Below are positions 48,001 to 56,081 of a stretch of DNA of 64,000 nucleotides, in pieces. Below the pieces are notes generated by a model. It did no database searches. It saw only the letters and a program-made list of their open reading frames with translations, and was not told where the DNA came from. Location of the stretch: assembly GCA_048498995.1 (NCBI GenBank), contig JBEHWX010000005.1, positions 1 to 64,000 of the forward strand, given 5' to 3'. The position numbers and the translations under genes were made by a program. The first letter of the stretch is position 1; each line of letters opens with the position of its first letter. This DNA is from JBEHWX01 sp048498995. GTDB lineage: Bacteria; Bacteroidota; Ignavibacteria; OLB7.

Positions 48001-48684
48001 GCTGTTATTGGCCGTGGTGTAGCTGACCGAGCTCGTGCTTCCACCCGTGATCGAGATGAAGTTCGTGCTGCTGACGAAGGCGCCGATCGAGGCGGAGTAG
48101 CTGCTGGCGCTGTTGGTGGCGCCGTACCAGAACTCGATCTTGTTCGAGCTCTCGTACAGGCGGACCTGATAGAGCATCGCCGAGCTGGAATTGCCCAGCT
48201 GATACACGTTCCACTGCACGGTGAGCACCCGGTTCGGGGAGCTTCCGGAGACCAGGTAGCAGACCGAGCCGTTCTGGCCGGCGTTGAGACCCATGTCGTC
48301 CCAGAGCGCGAAGATCGCCGGAGTGGTCGAGCTCAGTCCGGTGATGCTGTTCGAATATGACGTGGCGACCCGGGTGGAGCCCAGGCCGAGAAGGCCGTTC
48401 GTGCTGACGGAGAACTGCGTATAGCCGGTTCCGTCGAAATTGAACGTGAATCCGATGTCGATCGGACCGGCGGCGGCATCATCCGTGCTGGTCCACGTGG
48501 AATAGTTCGTCGAGGTCACGAAGGTCGCGCTCGACATATCGGTCGCCGAGCCGGTAGTCGACGAGAACTGGTAGACCGAGAGCGCGGCTCGGGATGAGCT
48601 CCCGGCCATGGCCATCAGCAGAACGAGTAGTGGGAGTACTCGCCTGAAGAATCGAGGGCCTTTGATCGGTAGAGAAAACCGCAT
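45100..48684 (-). CDS. Large T9SS cargo with Ig-like (choice-of-anchor) repeats (1194 aa)
   Basis: A signal peptide (MRFSLPIKG, then VLPLLVLLMAMAGSSSRA) is followed by a beta-rich domain of about 200 residues (IDIGFTFNFDGTGYTQFSVSTNG, IFALWDDM) common in secreted Bacteroidota proteins. Several Ig-like segments of about 100 residues follow (for example TITVTNTGSMPVMLTT, LKLRNEGSEAVSIS), like ASPM/Hydin or choice-of-anchor D domains. The last 80 residues are a T9SS sorting domain (AVPNPTHGAVELSYRM, LSLYDMNGTLVKVL, YQYRLTAAG). The ATG at 48682-48684 has AGGAG at 48691-48695. No enzyme motif is visible, and an adhesive or structural surface role is inferred. Confidence 0.88.
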   Translation of the reverse strand: MRFSLPIKGPRFFRRVLPLLVLLMAMAGSSSRAALSVYQFSSTTGSATDMSSATFVTSTNYSTWTSTDDAAAGPIDIGFTFNFDGTGYTQFSVSTNGLLGLGSTRVATSYSNSITGLSSTTPAIFALWDDMGLNAGQNGSVCYLVSGSSPNRVLTVQWNVYQLGNSSSAMLYQVRLYESSNKIEFWYGATNSASSYSASIGAFVSSTNFISITGGSTSSVSYTTANNSTTPPASGTVYSLTPCQSNITISGNVAQGGTAAMNNADSLLIGQRVQRGNTGSYTPFSIAVGASPCYPISYTYSLSGANAGDYRLTPATGVIGASTSLTPTLSFSPSGLGKRYATLTVTDDHGFSRFYYLAGEGSTRMSYTGTIAQGGTSTAANGDTLMQNILVIRKTSGSFTPITITNINGNTSTPTAPVTFQLIDPSGQYSISPTSASLGALQSVSPVITFRPTGVGFQEAFLKVTADGEATRTYMLRAYAAAPGGEFYANNNKLDATSSLYINQTSCVGEFANTMTLNVKNTGVGDFVVNGLSFFAIDTVYGQGNRYPLLRDGAGRLIRSNDYMVTASPAVAPLSMNQPLTFPMVIPQGQQRTLYLTYVGQRPGKRYARAFFVTNGQNFIGIDTTIAAPAVEGTLNFDLFGRAVGGVLSDNQVGGAPKTIVFPPLSIGDSSTMTFTLRNPGNCDLRISQKFMQIASGDVEDFTLMSGLVGAQTDNNGDYIIPSGGSATVSVRFIPTMAGSRRASLWLKTNDSTISLPGVAERGSYYLDLFGEGKATMITNKVSMGMAAIGADSTYNTVTFVNPSRSPITVMTVALGGADATDFAQWTNAPWPASSKVVPAGGKLTLGVIFAPRAGVDGPRNATLDVTLATGEVFSAKLDGMAGSRTLQLNPATIAFTPIAKGKEARQTITVTNTGSMPVMLTTAPALSGANAADFSLSAFPRLMLAPGQVEFLEVTYHPTVAGSSTAQVDFTSNAGPMQSIGLTATASSTKLDLDSKVRLEISSIGGQAAERILKLRNEGSEAVSISDVRFSGADAAQFRVVRGADRVEANAEGELVVEVIPAGHDLVAELALTATNEVTGEQLVRVAEIRAEEQRTSGVSGEDAVAGGLELRAAVPNPTHGAVELSYRMVKGTEIRLSLYDMNGTLVKVLDGGYRGQGEHVVRVDLSDLASGQYQYRLTAAGVTLTKSVTVVK

Positions 48685-48796
48685 TGCCAACTCCTATGGA
48701 TTGATCGTTTGGGAAACGTATCGAAAGGGCACAGGTCGGGCATGCTGCTACCGGGTGTTGAAGCAGTCATGGGGGTGATTGGGAGAGTCGGCCATC

Positions 48797-48826
48797 AGAG
48801 TACTAAGAAACTCAGTACTAAGTCAA
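48797..48826 (-). promoter_or_regulatory. Putative promoter of the 1194-aa T9SS gene
   Basis: Minus-strand TTGACT (48821-48826) is followed by an 18-base spacer and TACTCT (48797-48802). The leading CTTCTTGACTT matches the promoter candidate of the neighbouring T9SS gene. Confidence 0.4.
48799..48822. repeat. Two AGTACTAAG direct repeats, 15 bp apart
   Basis: Copies lie at 48799-48807 and 48814-48822, inside the spacer and box edges of the putative promoter. Each contains the palindrome AGTACT, so they could be an operator. Confidence 0.55.
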
Positions 48827-49045
48827 GAAGCAGTAACACCGAATCTTTCTCGATTCGCGGTATTATTCAACTTCCCGACCACGTAGGCCGAAATGGTGCC
48901 GGCCGGTGCTGACGGGGGTACTGAAATCGGGCGTTACCAACATTACGCACCGAAGACCTTCCGTAGACCGGCGTCTTCCAGGGGACCAAGGATCGCTTCT
49001 GGGTGTGCGACCAACATCGTCACGGAACCTATGTGTCGCTAAGGG

Positions 49046-49053
49046 TATATTTG
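49046..49053 (+). promoter_or_regulatory. TATATTTG -7 element upstream of transaldolase
   Basis: This is a perfect TAnnTTTG match on the plus strand, 152 bases before the start at 49205. No clear -33 TTTG is seen. Confidence 0.4.
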
Positions 49054-49204
49054 GGGCGCGACGATCGGACGATGCTTGTAATGAACGTCGCGACCTGTAA
49101 TAATGTTCCCGTTTCGGCCCCAAGTTTCTTTACCCCGGCCGGCCGCGCACCGGAACGGACTCGATCTGCCGAAATTCCTCATTCCTTCATATATCTCTTT
49201 GAAT

Positions 49205-50329
49205 ATGAGCTCGAATCCGCTCCCCACTTTCCTCGAACTCGGCCAGTCGATCTGGTACGATTTCATCAGCCGCGATTTCATCTCCACCGGCGCGATGCAG
49301 CAGCTCGTCGACAAGGGGCTCCGCGGCATGACCTCCAACCCGACGATCTTCGAGAAGGCGATCTCCAAGGGGGAAGCCTACGACGCTCAGATCAAGGAAC
49401 TGGCCTCGGCCGGCCGCGCGACCGCCGAGATCGCCACGGAGCTCTTCGTCACCGATATCCGGAATGCCTGCGACGTCCTTCGCCCGGTCTACGATGCCTC
49501 CAACGGCGCCGATGGCTTCATCTCCCTGGAGGTGAACCCGAAACTGGCCAAGAATGAAGAGGAGACGCTCCGCGAGGCCCGCCACCTCTGGCAGGTGGTC
49601 GACCGCCCGAACCTGATGATCAAGATCCCGGCGACCTCCGAGGGGCTCCCGGCCGTCCGTCAGTGCCTGGCCGAGGGGATCAACGTGAACATCACGCTGG
49701 TGTTCTCCCTGGAGCAGGACCAGGCCGTGGCCGAGGCCTATATCAGCGCTCTCGAGGAGCGCCACGCCGCCGGAAAGCCGGTGGCCGGCATCGCCTCGGT
49801 GGCCAGCGTGTTCGTCAGCCGCATCGACGCGATGGTCGACGAGATGCTGGAGAAGGCTGGCGGCGAGGAAGCGCTCGCACTCCGCGGCAAGGCGGCGCTT
49901 GCCAACACGAAGCTGGTCTACAAGGCGTTCCTGGAGCTCTTCTCCGGTGATCGCTGGGAGCCGCTGGCGCGCGCCGGCGCGCGGCCGCAGCGCCCCCTCT
50001 GGGCCAGCACCTCGACGAAGAACCCCTCCTACCCCGACCTTCTGTACGTCGAGCCGCTGATCGGCCCGCACACGGTCAACACTGTTCCGCCGGAGACGCT
50101 CGAGGCGATCTTCGACCACGCCCGGCCGGCCCGGACGATCGAGGAGGGGATGGATCAGGCCGCCGGCACCATGGAGCGTCTGAGCGCCGCCGGCATCGAC
50201 ATGGATCGGGTGATGAGCCGTCTGCTGGAGGAAGGGGTGGAGAAGTTCGAGAAGTCGTTCGATACCCTCTTCGAGAAGCTCGAGGAGAAGCGCGCCGCCC
50301 TCCTGGCCGAGGCCGCTCCCCAGAGCTGA
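49205..50329 (+). CDS. tal: Transaldolase (374 aa)
   Basis: The family is clear from LGQSIWYDFISRDFI, GMTSNPTIFEKAIS, LMIKIPATSEGL with the presumed Schiff-base Lys, GINVNITLVFSLEQ and the ASTSTKNPSYPD loop. This is the long (about 370 aa) transaldolase type of actinobacteria and cyanobacteria rather than the short TalC type. It moves a dihydroxyacetone unit between sugar phosphates in the pentose phosphate pathway. The ATG at 49205 begins at the expected N-terminus; a start 34 codons upstream would add an unrelated leader. No ribosome site is seen. It stands alone with its own terminator. Confidence 0.93.
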   Translation: MSSNPLPTFLELGQSIWYDFISRDFISTGAMQQLVDKGLRGMTSNPTIFEKAISKGEAYDAQIKELASAGRATAEIATELFVTDIRNACDVLRPVYDASNGADGFISLEVNPKLAKNEEETLREARHLWQVVDRPNLMIKIPATSEGLPAVRQCLAEGINVNITLVFSLEQDQAVAEAYISALEERHAAGKPVAGIASVASVFVSRIDAMVDEMLEKAGGEEALALRGKAALANTKLVYKAFLELFSGDRWEPLARAGARPQRPLWASTSTKNPSYPDLLYVEPLIGPHTVNTVPPETLEAIFDHARPARTIEEGMDQAAGTMERLSAAGIDMDRVMSRLLEEGVEKFEKSFDTLFEKLEEKRAALLAEAAPQS

Positions 50330-50372
50330 TGCACCGCGCGCCCGATCGGGCGCCGAAGCCTTCGAGACCGAT

Positions 50373-50407
50373 GACGGGCTCCCCCGACCGGGGAGCCCGT
50401 CCCATTT
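50373..50407 (+). terminator. Intrinsic terminator after transaldolase
   Basis: A 12-bp perfect stem GACGGGCTCCCC / GGGGAGCCCGTC (50373-50401) with a 5-nt loop is followed by CCATTTTA. Confidence 0.82.
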
Positions 50408-50702
50408 TACCCCTTCGTATCGCCGGCCGGACTTGATATTCCCTCTTCGATCGTGTACATTCAACGCTGCCCGTGTTTATCCACATATTTCGATGATCGT
50501 GGCGGCCGAACTTCCAGACAGAACATGCCCGGCCGGAGATCGGCGCGGATTCCCGTCGGAAGCGCCCCTCCGCCGGCCCGGACGATCCGATGAAAGCTTT
50601 TGACGCGGCCCCCGAAGGAGGTTCCAATTCGCTCAATTCTGTGCAATATCCGATGATGGAGTCGTCGCCGGCAGCACACCGGCGCTGAGCGCGAAGGTTC
50701 TG
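50408..50702. other. Leader of the HNH gene
   Basis: No separate gene is supported. A strong ribosome-binding match AAGGAGG at 50615-50621 has no start codon in frame with the HNH gene nearby. A short frame GTG/ATG at 50641/50653 ending TGA at 50686 lies between it and the HNH coding region. Confidence 0.5.
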
Positions 50703-51188
50703 GTGCTCAACCAGAACTACGAGCCGCTCAGCGTCTGCAGCGTGCAGAAGGCGGTGATCCTTCTCTGGCTCGGCAAGGCGGAGATGGTTGCGGCCCGCAA
50801 TGATCGCGTGATCCGCGCGGTCCGCTCCGCCTATCCCTATCCGAGCGTTGTTCGGCTCTCGCTCTATATCCACGTTCCCTACAAGAAGGTGGAGCTGACG
50901 AGGAAGAACATTCTCCGGCGCGACAACTTCCGCTGCGCCTACTGCAACAAGACAACCCCGCCGCTCACCGTCGACCACATCGTTCCGAAGTCGCGAAGCG
51001 GCGGCGACACCTGGGAAAACCTCGTCTGCGCCTGCGTCCGCTGCAACAACCGGAAGGGGAACAGAACGCCGGACGAGGCGAACATGAAGCTGCGGGTCAA
51101 GCCCTTCCGCCCCAATCACGTGACCTTCATCCAGAACGTGGTCGGCACCGTCGAGCGGGAGTGGGAGCCCTATCTCTTCATGCGATGA
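50703..51188 (+). CDS. HNH endonuclease family protein (161+ aa)
   Basis: The McrA-like HNH core is clear: FRCAYCNKTTPPLTVDHIVP, SRSGGDTWENLV and CVRCNNRKGNR, giving C-x2-C zinc pairs and the H-N-H residues. The N-terminal LNQNYEPLSVCSVQKA segment is standard for this family, which is widespread in Bacteroidota and probably cuts or nicks DNA; its exact role is unknown. The start is uncertain: the frame opens after a TGA at 50601 and contains no ATG, only GTG at 50703 and CTG at 50685 or 50700. Family members usually have a few residues before VLVLNQ, which favours a non-canonical start near 50685. Confidence 0.85.
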   Translation: MLNQNYEPLSVCSVQKAVILLWLGKAEMVAARNDRVIRAVRSAYPYPSVVRLSLYIHVPYKKVELTRKNILRRDNFRCAYCNKTTPPLTVDHIVPKSRSGGDTWENLVCACVRCNNRKGNRTPDEANMKLRVKPFRPNHVTFIQNVVGTVEREWEPYLFMR

Positions 51189-51351
51189 TCTCGCGATCGA
51201 GCGCCGCCGCCTCCGAACGGACCCGGCGGCGACATGGAATCCGAATCGAGGGGAATCATGCCGATGCATGGTTCCCCTCGCCGTTTCCCCACCGCGGCCG
51301 ACTCGATCTTCTTGGCCGGCAGGCATCGGCGGGAGTATCTTCCCCGCCGAC

Positions 51352-52665
51352 ATGTCATCTTCAGTCCTCTCCATCTCCCCCGTCGAGAAGTTTTCCTGGG
51401 CGGGACGCCTTCCCGGCGACCCCGCCGTGGCGCAGACCGCGATCGCGGGCGCCTTGGCCTCGCCCGGCCCCTCCCTGCTCCGGAATCTCCCGGAGGGGGA
51501 CGCCGATACCGAGATCATGCTCCGCGCGGCGGCCGATCTCGGCTGCCACGTCGAGCGCGACGGAACCACGCTCCGGCTCACGCCTCCGGCCGACGGGCTC
51601 CGGGAGCCATCGGCGCCGATCGACCTCGGCAACGCCGGCTACCCGCTCCGCCTCCTGATCGGCCTGCTCGCCGCTCAGCCGTTCCGCAGCCGCCTCATCC
51701 CCGGACACCCGCTGAACAAGCGGAACATCGAGCGGGTGCTCGAGCCGCTCCGGACGATCGGCGCGGAACTGACCAGCAGCGACCGGGGAACGCCCCCGGT
51801 GAACATCTTCCCCGGCCATATCGTGGGAGGGCGCGTGGATCTGCCGATCCCGAATGCCTGGGTGAAGGCCTCCCTCCTGGCCGCGGCGGCCGCCGCCGGC
51901 GTGGAGCTGACCGTGAGCGAGCCCCTTCCCTCGCGCGATTACGCCGAGCGGATCCTCGGCGCCGATCGCGAGCCGGCCGACCGTTATCTGACACGTACCC
52001 ATCCCCGAACGCCGGCCCCGCTCGACTGGACGCTCCCCTCCGATTCGGTTCTGGCCGATCATCTGACGGCGATCGCCCTCCTCGGCCACGGCTCCGCCGT
52101 CACGATCGAGGATCGGGTGCTCACCCCGATCGATACGCGGCTGCTCGGCATGCTGGAATCCACCGCGGACGCGCTGGAGCTCCGCGCCGGAAGCGCCGAG
52201 ACGCCCCTGCCGACCGGACGCCTCCAGACCGCCTGGACGCTGCTGAACGAGCAAATCGAGCTGGACGCGCGGACCATGCCCGGCATCGAGGCGGAGCTTC
52301 CGCTGCTGGCGGTGCTGGTCGGCTGCGGCGGCGGATCGCTCAAGGTGGTCGGGGCAATAAACATGCGCCAGCAGCTCTGCGACCGCATTTCGGCGATCGT
52401 CGACAACCTGGCGTTCTTCGGCATCGACACCGAGGAGTACGACGACGGGTTCCGCGTCACCTCGACCGGTAAGGTCACCGGCGGCGTCGAGCTCAGCGGC
52501 TACGACGACCCGGTGATCGCCGCGGCGATGATCGTCCTCTCGGCCGCCGCCGACGCCCCCTCGCTCCTGTTCGACGTGCCGGAGGACTCCCGCATAGCCA
52601 GCCTGGTGGCGCTCCTCGGCGCGCACGTCCGTCCCCTGGCCCCGGAGGAGCTGGAGGAGGGGTGA
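51352..52665 (+). CDS. EPSP-synthase-fold protein (AroA-like) lacking catalytic residues (437 aa)
   Basis: The fold is recognisable from DLGNAGYPLRLLIGLLA, PLNKRNIERVLEPLRTIGAEL, SRDYAERIL, EAELPLLAVL and QLCDRIS, spread as in 5-enolpyruvylshikimate-3-phosphate synthase of the usual length. Key residues are missing. The PGSKS-x-x-NR loop reads PGDPAVAQT (residues 21-29), so the catalytic Lys is absent. The SSQ motif reads NAW (168-170). The catalytic Asp of the IDELP motif is Ala314, and the Lys-Glu of VKESDR are Gln-Leu. NAGT is NAGY. It may be a pseudoenzyme or have a new activity; a genuine aroA is not in the window. The start ATG at 51352 fits the family N-terminus. Confidence 0.8.
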   Translation: MSSSVLSISPVEKFSWAGRLPGDPAVAQTAIAGALASPGPSLLRNLPEGDADTEIMLRAAADLGCHVERDGTTLRLTPPADGLREPSAPIDLGNAGYPLRLLIGLLAAQPFRSRLIPGHPLNKRNIERVLEPLRTIGAELTSSDRGTPPVNIFPGHIVGGRVDLPIPNAWVKASLLAAAAAAGVELTVSEPLPSRDYAERILGADREPADRYLTRTHPRTPAPLDWTLPSDSVLADHLTAIALLGHGSAVTIEDRVLTPIDTRLLGMLESTADALELRAGSAETPLPTGRLQTAWTLLNEQIELDARTMPGIEAELPLLAVLVGCGGGSLKVVGAINMRQQLCDRISAIVDNLAFFGIDTEEYDDGFRVTSTGKVTGGVELSGYDDPVIAAAMIVLSAAADAPSLLFDVPEDSRIASLVALLGAHVRPLAPEELEEG

Positions 52666-52716
52666 TCTCTCCCCCGGCCGGCATCGACAACTTCAACTGC
52701 GCCTTCTTCAAAACTC

Positions 52717-53805
52717 ATGGCTGACGTAGCTCTCAGAAACGTGGTGAAGCGGTTCGACGATGGAACCATGGCCGTCAACGGCGTCACCTTCGATCTGCCG
52801 AACGGGGAGTTCCTCGTGATCGTCGGCCCCTCCGGCTGCGGCAAGTCGACCACGCTCCGGATGATCGCCGGCCTGGAGCCGGTCAGCGACGGCCAGATCA
52901 TGATCGACGGGCGCGTGGTCAACGACGTCCACCCGAAGGACCGGGATATCGCGATGGTCTTTCAGAACTACGCCCTCTATCCGCACATGTCGGTCCGGGA
53001 GAACCTGGAGTTCGGGCTGAAGATGCGTAAGACGCCGAAGGAGGAGATGAAGCGACGGGTGGAGCAGGTGGCCAGGATGCTCGAGCTGGAGGCGCTGCTG
53101 GACCGGAAGCCGAAGGCGCTCTCCGGAGGTCAGCGCCAGCGCGTGGCGCTCGGGCGGGCGATCGTCCGGAACCCGAAGGTCTTTCTCTTCGACGAGCCCC
53201 TCTCAAATCTCGATGCCCGGCTCCGGACGCAGACCCGCGCGGAGATCCAGCGTCTGCATCACGAGCTCGGGGCCACCTCGATCTACGTGACCCACGATCA
53301 GGTGGAGGCGATGACGATGGCCGACAAGATCGTGGTGATGAATCAGGGGAACGTGCAGCAGATAGCCCCTCCGCTGGAGCTCTACCGGAACCCGGCCAAC
53401 CGCTTCGTGGCCGGCTTCATCGGCACCCCGTCGATGAACTTCGTCGAGGGGAGCGTCGAACGGGGACCGCGGGGGGCGATCTTCCGGGAATCGACACCGG
53501 ACGGCGTGGCGATTCCGCTGGAGAATCTCCCGGCCGGCATGGAGCGCGCCACCGTGATCGGCATCCGCCCGGAGCATCTGCTGCTGACCGAGGCGGGAGA
53601 TCCCTTCTCGTTTCAGGCAACGGTACAGGTGGTCGAGACCCTCGGCAACCAGACGTTCATCCATGTTCCGATCGGCCGTGGCTTCATGATCGCCTCGGCC
53701 AATCCGGACCGGCACCCGACCTACGGCGACACCGTGCACCTGCGGCTGATGCCGGAGCGGACGTTCTTCTTCGACGCCGACGGCGCGCGCCTCACCGCCG
53801 GCTGA
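52717..53805 (+). CDS. Sugar-type ABC transporter ATPase (UgpC/MsmK/MalK family, 362 aa)
   Basis: Walker A GPSGCGKST (residues 37-45), the signature LSGGQRQR, Walker B VFLFDEPLSNLD and the switch His in YVTHDQVEAM are all intact. The length and the C-terminal TOBE-like region (VIGIRPEHLLL, ETLGNQTFIHV) are those of carbohydrate ATPases that serve several permeases. No permease or binding protein lies nearby, so it may energise transporters encoded elsewhere. It follows the AroA-like gene by 51 bases and converges with the serpin gene. Confidence 0.93.
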   Translation: MADVALRNVVKRFDDGTMAVNGVTFDLPNGEFLVIVGPSGCGKSTTLRMIAGLEPVSDGQIMIDGRVVNDVHPKDRDIAMVFQNYALYPHMSVRENLEFGLKMRKTPKEEMKRRVEQVARMLELEALLDRKPKALSGGQRQRVALGRAIVRNPKVFLFDEPLSNLDARLRTQTRAEIQRLHHELGATSIYVTHDQVEAMTMADKIVVMNQGNVQQIAPPLELYRNPANRFVAGFIGTPSMNFVEGSVERGPRGAIFRESTPDGVAIPLENLPAGMERATVIGIRPEHLLLTEAGDPFSFQATVQVVETLGNQTFIHVPIGRGFMIASANPDRHPTYGDTVHLRLMPERTFFFDADGARLTAG

Positions 53806-53841
53806 GAGATCCGGCCGGCCGTTGCGCGCCACCGCGTGCGC

Positions 53842-55062
53842 TCACGAGGTCGGGTCAAGGATCCGCCCGATGAAGAGAATCGCCCCGGAATGCCGCTCCC
53901 GGATCGCGCAGATGAAGGGACGGTTGACGACGATCGGCTCCGGGGCGGATGTCTCCACCATCCCCACGGAGGTCGCCGCGGCCGCCTCCGTCCCCTCCTC
54001 GTTCACCTCCACGAACGTCTTGTGCCGCACCTCGCCGATGAAGAGCGCCCCCTTCGGGTAGTCCCGGCTCATCCTGGTGAAGTCCGCGTCCGTCGTGAAC
54101 GCCACCGCCATTCCCATCCCCATCAGCACATCGTTCAGACTCGACTCGTAGGTGAGCTTGAAGCGGGGCATCGAGATCATCGTCTCGCTCTCGCGGAGGC
54201 TCGCCAGCCAGGCGCTCCAGGTGGAGGCATCGAGCCCGGCGATCAGCGCGTCGACATCCACGCCCGGCCTCGGCAGAATGATCGTCATGCTGTACTGGCC
54301 GTCGCCGTACGGAAGGTCGACGATCTGATATCGGTCCCCCGAGGCCACCGAGAGCTTCGCGGTCTCCCCCCGCATCATCTTCACCGATGTCACGCTTCCA
54401 TCCCTCAGTTTGAACTCGCCGTCGGTGGTCAGCTTCGGATCGAAGCGGCGCGACCAGCTCCCCTTGAAGTAGATCGCGTCGATCAGATACATCACGAGAT
54501 CTCCCGGAATCTGGTCCGGAACGATCGAGGGGATGCGCCCGCCGGTGGCGTCGGAGACCCATCGGTTGATCCGGGGCGAGGCCGCCGGGGATGCCATGTC
54601 GAGCGAGGTGACCGGGGCGGAGAAGAAGCGCCCGAGCCGGCCGGCGAAGCCGGTATCGACGCTCACGCCGCTCCGCGCCCAGACGGAATTGGCGATCCGG
54701 ACATCGACCTTCGGGTCGATCGAGGTGAGCAGATCGATCAGGGTGCGGTAGGAGCCGTTGATCTGATCCTCGGTGAGCCCGGCCAGCTCCAGGGCGTGGG
54801 CCATCGAATCGCGCGTGGCGCCGTCGGCGCCGTTGAGGGTCATCCCGAGCGCCATCGAGACGCTCAGCGGGGAGATGAAGAGATTCTTGCCGTTCTCGGC
54901 CTCGCCGAGGCGCCGGAACAGACGGAGCCCGAATGCGTTGTCGGAGGTCACGATCGTCGACTCCTCCTTCGAGAGGGGGCGCGGCGGCACCTTCTCCGGC
55001 GCGGTCGACTGACCACAGCCGGCAACGGCGAGGATGGCGAGGAGAATCCACCAGTTCTTCAT
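53842..55062 (-). CDS. Lipoprotein serpin (406 aa)
   Basis: A lipoprotein signal peptide (MKNWWILLAILAVAGC, lipid Cys16) is followed by a complete serpin: LFISPLSVSMALGM, DAIYFKGSW, MISMPRFKLTYE, HKTFVEVNEEGTEAAAAT and the C-terminal NRPFICAIRE...ILFIGRILDP. The reactive-centre loop GTEAAAATSVGMVET (357-371) has the small-residue hinge of inhibitory serpins and the same length as in alpha-1-antitrypsin, which puts Thr371-Ser372 at P1-P1'. It is probably a membrane-tethered inhibitor of serine or cysteine proteases, facing the periplasm or outside. The start at 55062 has CGGAG at 55071-55075. The extra 56 codons upstream would hide the lipobox. Confidence 0.92.
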   Translation of the reverse strand: MKNWWILLAILAVAGCGQSTAPEKVPPRPLSKEESTIVTSDNAFGLRLFRRLGEAENGKNLFISPLSVSMALGMTLNGADGATRDSMAHALELAGLTEDQINGSYRTLIDLLTSIDPKVDVRIANSVWARSGVSVDTGFAGRLGRFFSAPVTSLDMASPAASPRINRWVSDATGGRIPSIVPDQIPGDLVMYLIDAIYFKGSWSRRFDPKLTTDGEFKLRDGSVTSVKMMRGETAKLSVASGDRYQIVDLPYGDGQYSMTIILPRPGVDVDALIAGLDASTWSAWLASLRESETMISMPRFKLTYESSLNDVLMGMGMAVAFTTDADFTRMSRDYPKGALFIGEVRHKTFVEVNEEGTEAAAATSVGMVETSAPEPIVVNRPFICAIRERHSGAILFIGRILDPTS

Positions 55063-55274
55063 GGTTCCGACTCCGGGCTGAATGAGGGACGGAAAGATAT
55101 CGAGGCATCCTTCGAGAGCTGATGCGAAGAATGCCTGGCGCGGGATGCGCGGTCGAAGGAAAGCATATCGGAGACACGCTCCGGAATCGGATGTGACAAC
55201 CGGGTGCCGCCGCCGCGTGCAACAAACCATGGCGCGCGTTGTCTTTCTCGACCGGGAGGCGGTAACTTGCCCGG

Positions 55275-56081
55275 ATGCGTGATCGATGGCTGTACAGTAT
55301 CGAGCCGGAGCTTTCCGGCGCGGAGAATATGCGACGCGACGAGGCGATGGCGATCGCCACGGCGCACGACGGCATCCCCCGGATCCGGCTCTACTCCTGG
55401 CGCCCCTGGACCCTCTCGCTCGGCCACAACCAGCCGATCGACGAGGCGGCGATCGCCCGCGTGGCCGAGCGGGGCTACGAGCTGGTGCGGCGCCCCACCG
55501 GGGGGCGGGCCGTGCTCCATGCCGATGAGCTCACCTACGCCGTGACCATGCGCGCCGACGGCGCCGGCGTCCACGAAATGTACGCCCGCATCAACGCCGG
55601 ACTCAAGCTCGGGCTGGAACAGCTCGGCGCGGCCGGCATCGAATTCACCAGAAGCCAGCCGGATTTCCGCGCGCACTACGCGAAGGAGGATTCGGCCAAC
55701 TGCTTCAGCGCATCGGCCCTGAGCGAGCTCACCTGGAACGGACGGAAACTGGTCGGCTCCGCGCAGCGCCGCTACGGACCGATCCTCCTCCAGCACGGCT
55801 CCCTCCTGTTCGGCGACGCGCATCTCGAAATCATCGACATCCTCTCGACCGCCGACGGCGAGCGCAGGAGCGCGCTCCGGTCGCGCCTGGCCGAGCGGAC
55901 CGCGACACTCCGCCAGATTCTCGACGACCGGCTCCCCTCCTTCGACCGGATCGCCGAGGAGCTCGCGCGCGGCATCGCCGCGACGTTCGACGGGGACCTC
56001 ATCCGGGGGGACGGGATCACCCCGCCGCTCGACACTCACGAACCAGAAGGAATCGACTCATGGCCGACGTCAAGAGGGTAA
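55275..56081 (+). CDS. Lipoate-protein ligase/octanoyltransferase family, LipM-like (268 aa)
   Basis: Family motifs include LYSWRPWTLSLGHNQ, VRRPTGGRAVLHADELTYAV, and NGRKLVGSAQRR with the conserved Lys158. Cys143 in SANCFSASALSEL matches the acyl-thioester Cys of LipM-type octanoyl-ACP:GcvH transferases and is not expected in LplA ligases, so an octanoyltransferase is more likely. It would supply lipoyl groups for 2-oxoacid dehydrogenases or GcvH. The gene ends 22 bases inside panB, suggesting translational coupling. Confidence 0.85.
   Translation: MRDRWLYSIEPELSGAENMRRDEAMAIATAHDGIPRIRLYSWRPWTLSLGHNQPIDEAAIARVAERGYELVRRPTGGRAVLHADELTYAVTMRADGAGVHEMYARINAGLKLGLEQLGAAGIEFTRSQPDFRAHYAKEDSANCFSASALSELTWNGRKLVGSAQRRYGPILLQHGSLLFGDAHLEIIDILSTADGERRSALRSRLAERTATLRQILDDRLPSFDRIAEELARGIAATFDGDLIRGDGITPPLDTHEPEGIDSWPTSRG

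Larger units (their letters stand above)
48685..49204. other. Divergent intergenic region, T9SS gene and transaldolase
   Basis: No gene is supported. It holds the promoter-like and direct-repeat region of the T9SS gene at about 48797-48826 and the TAnnTTTG box of the transaldolase gene at 49046-49053. Confidence 0.55.
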
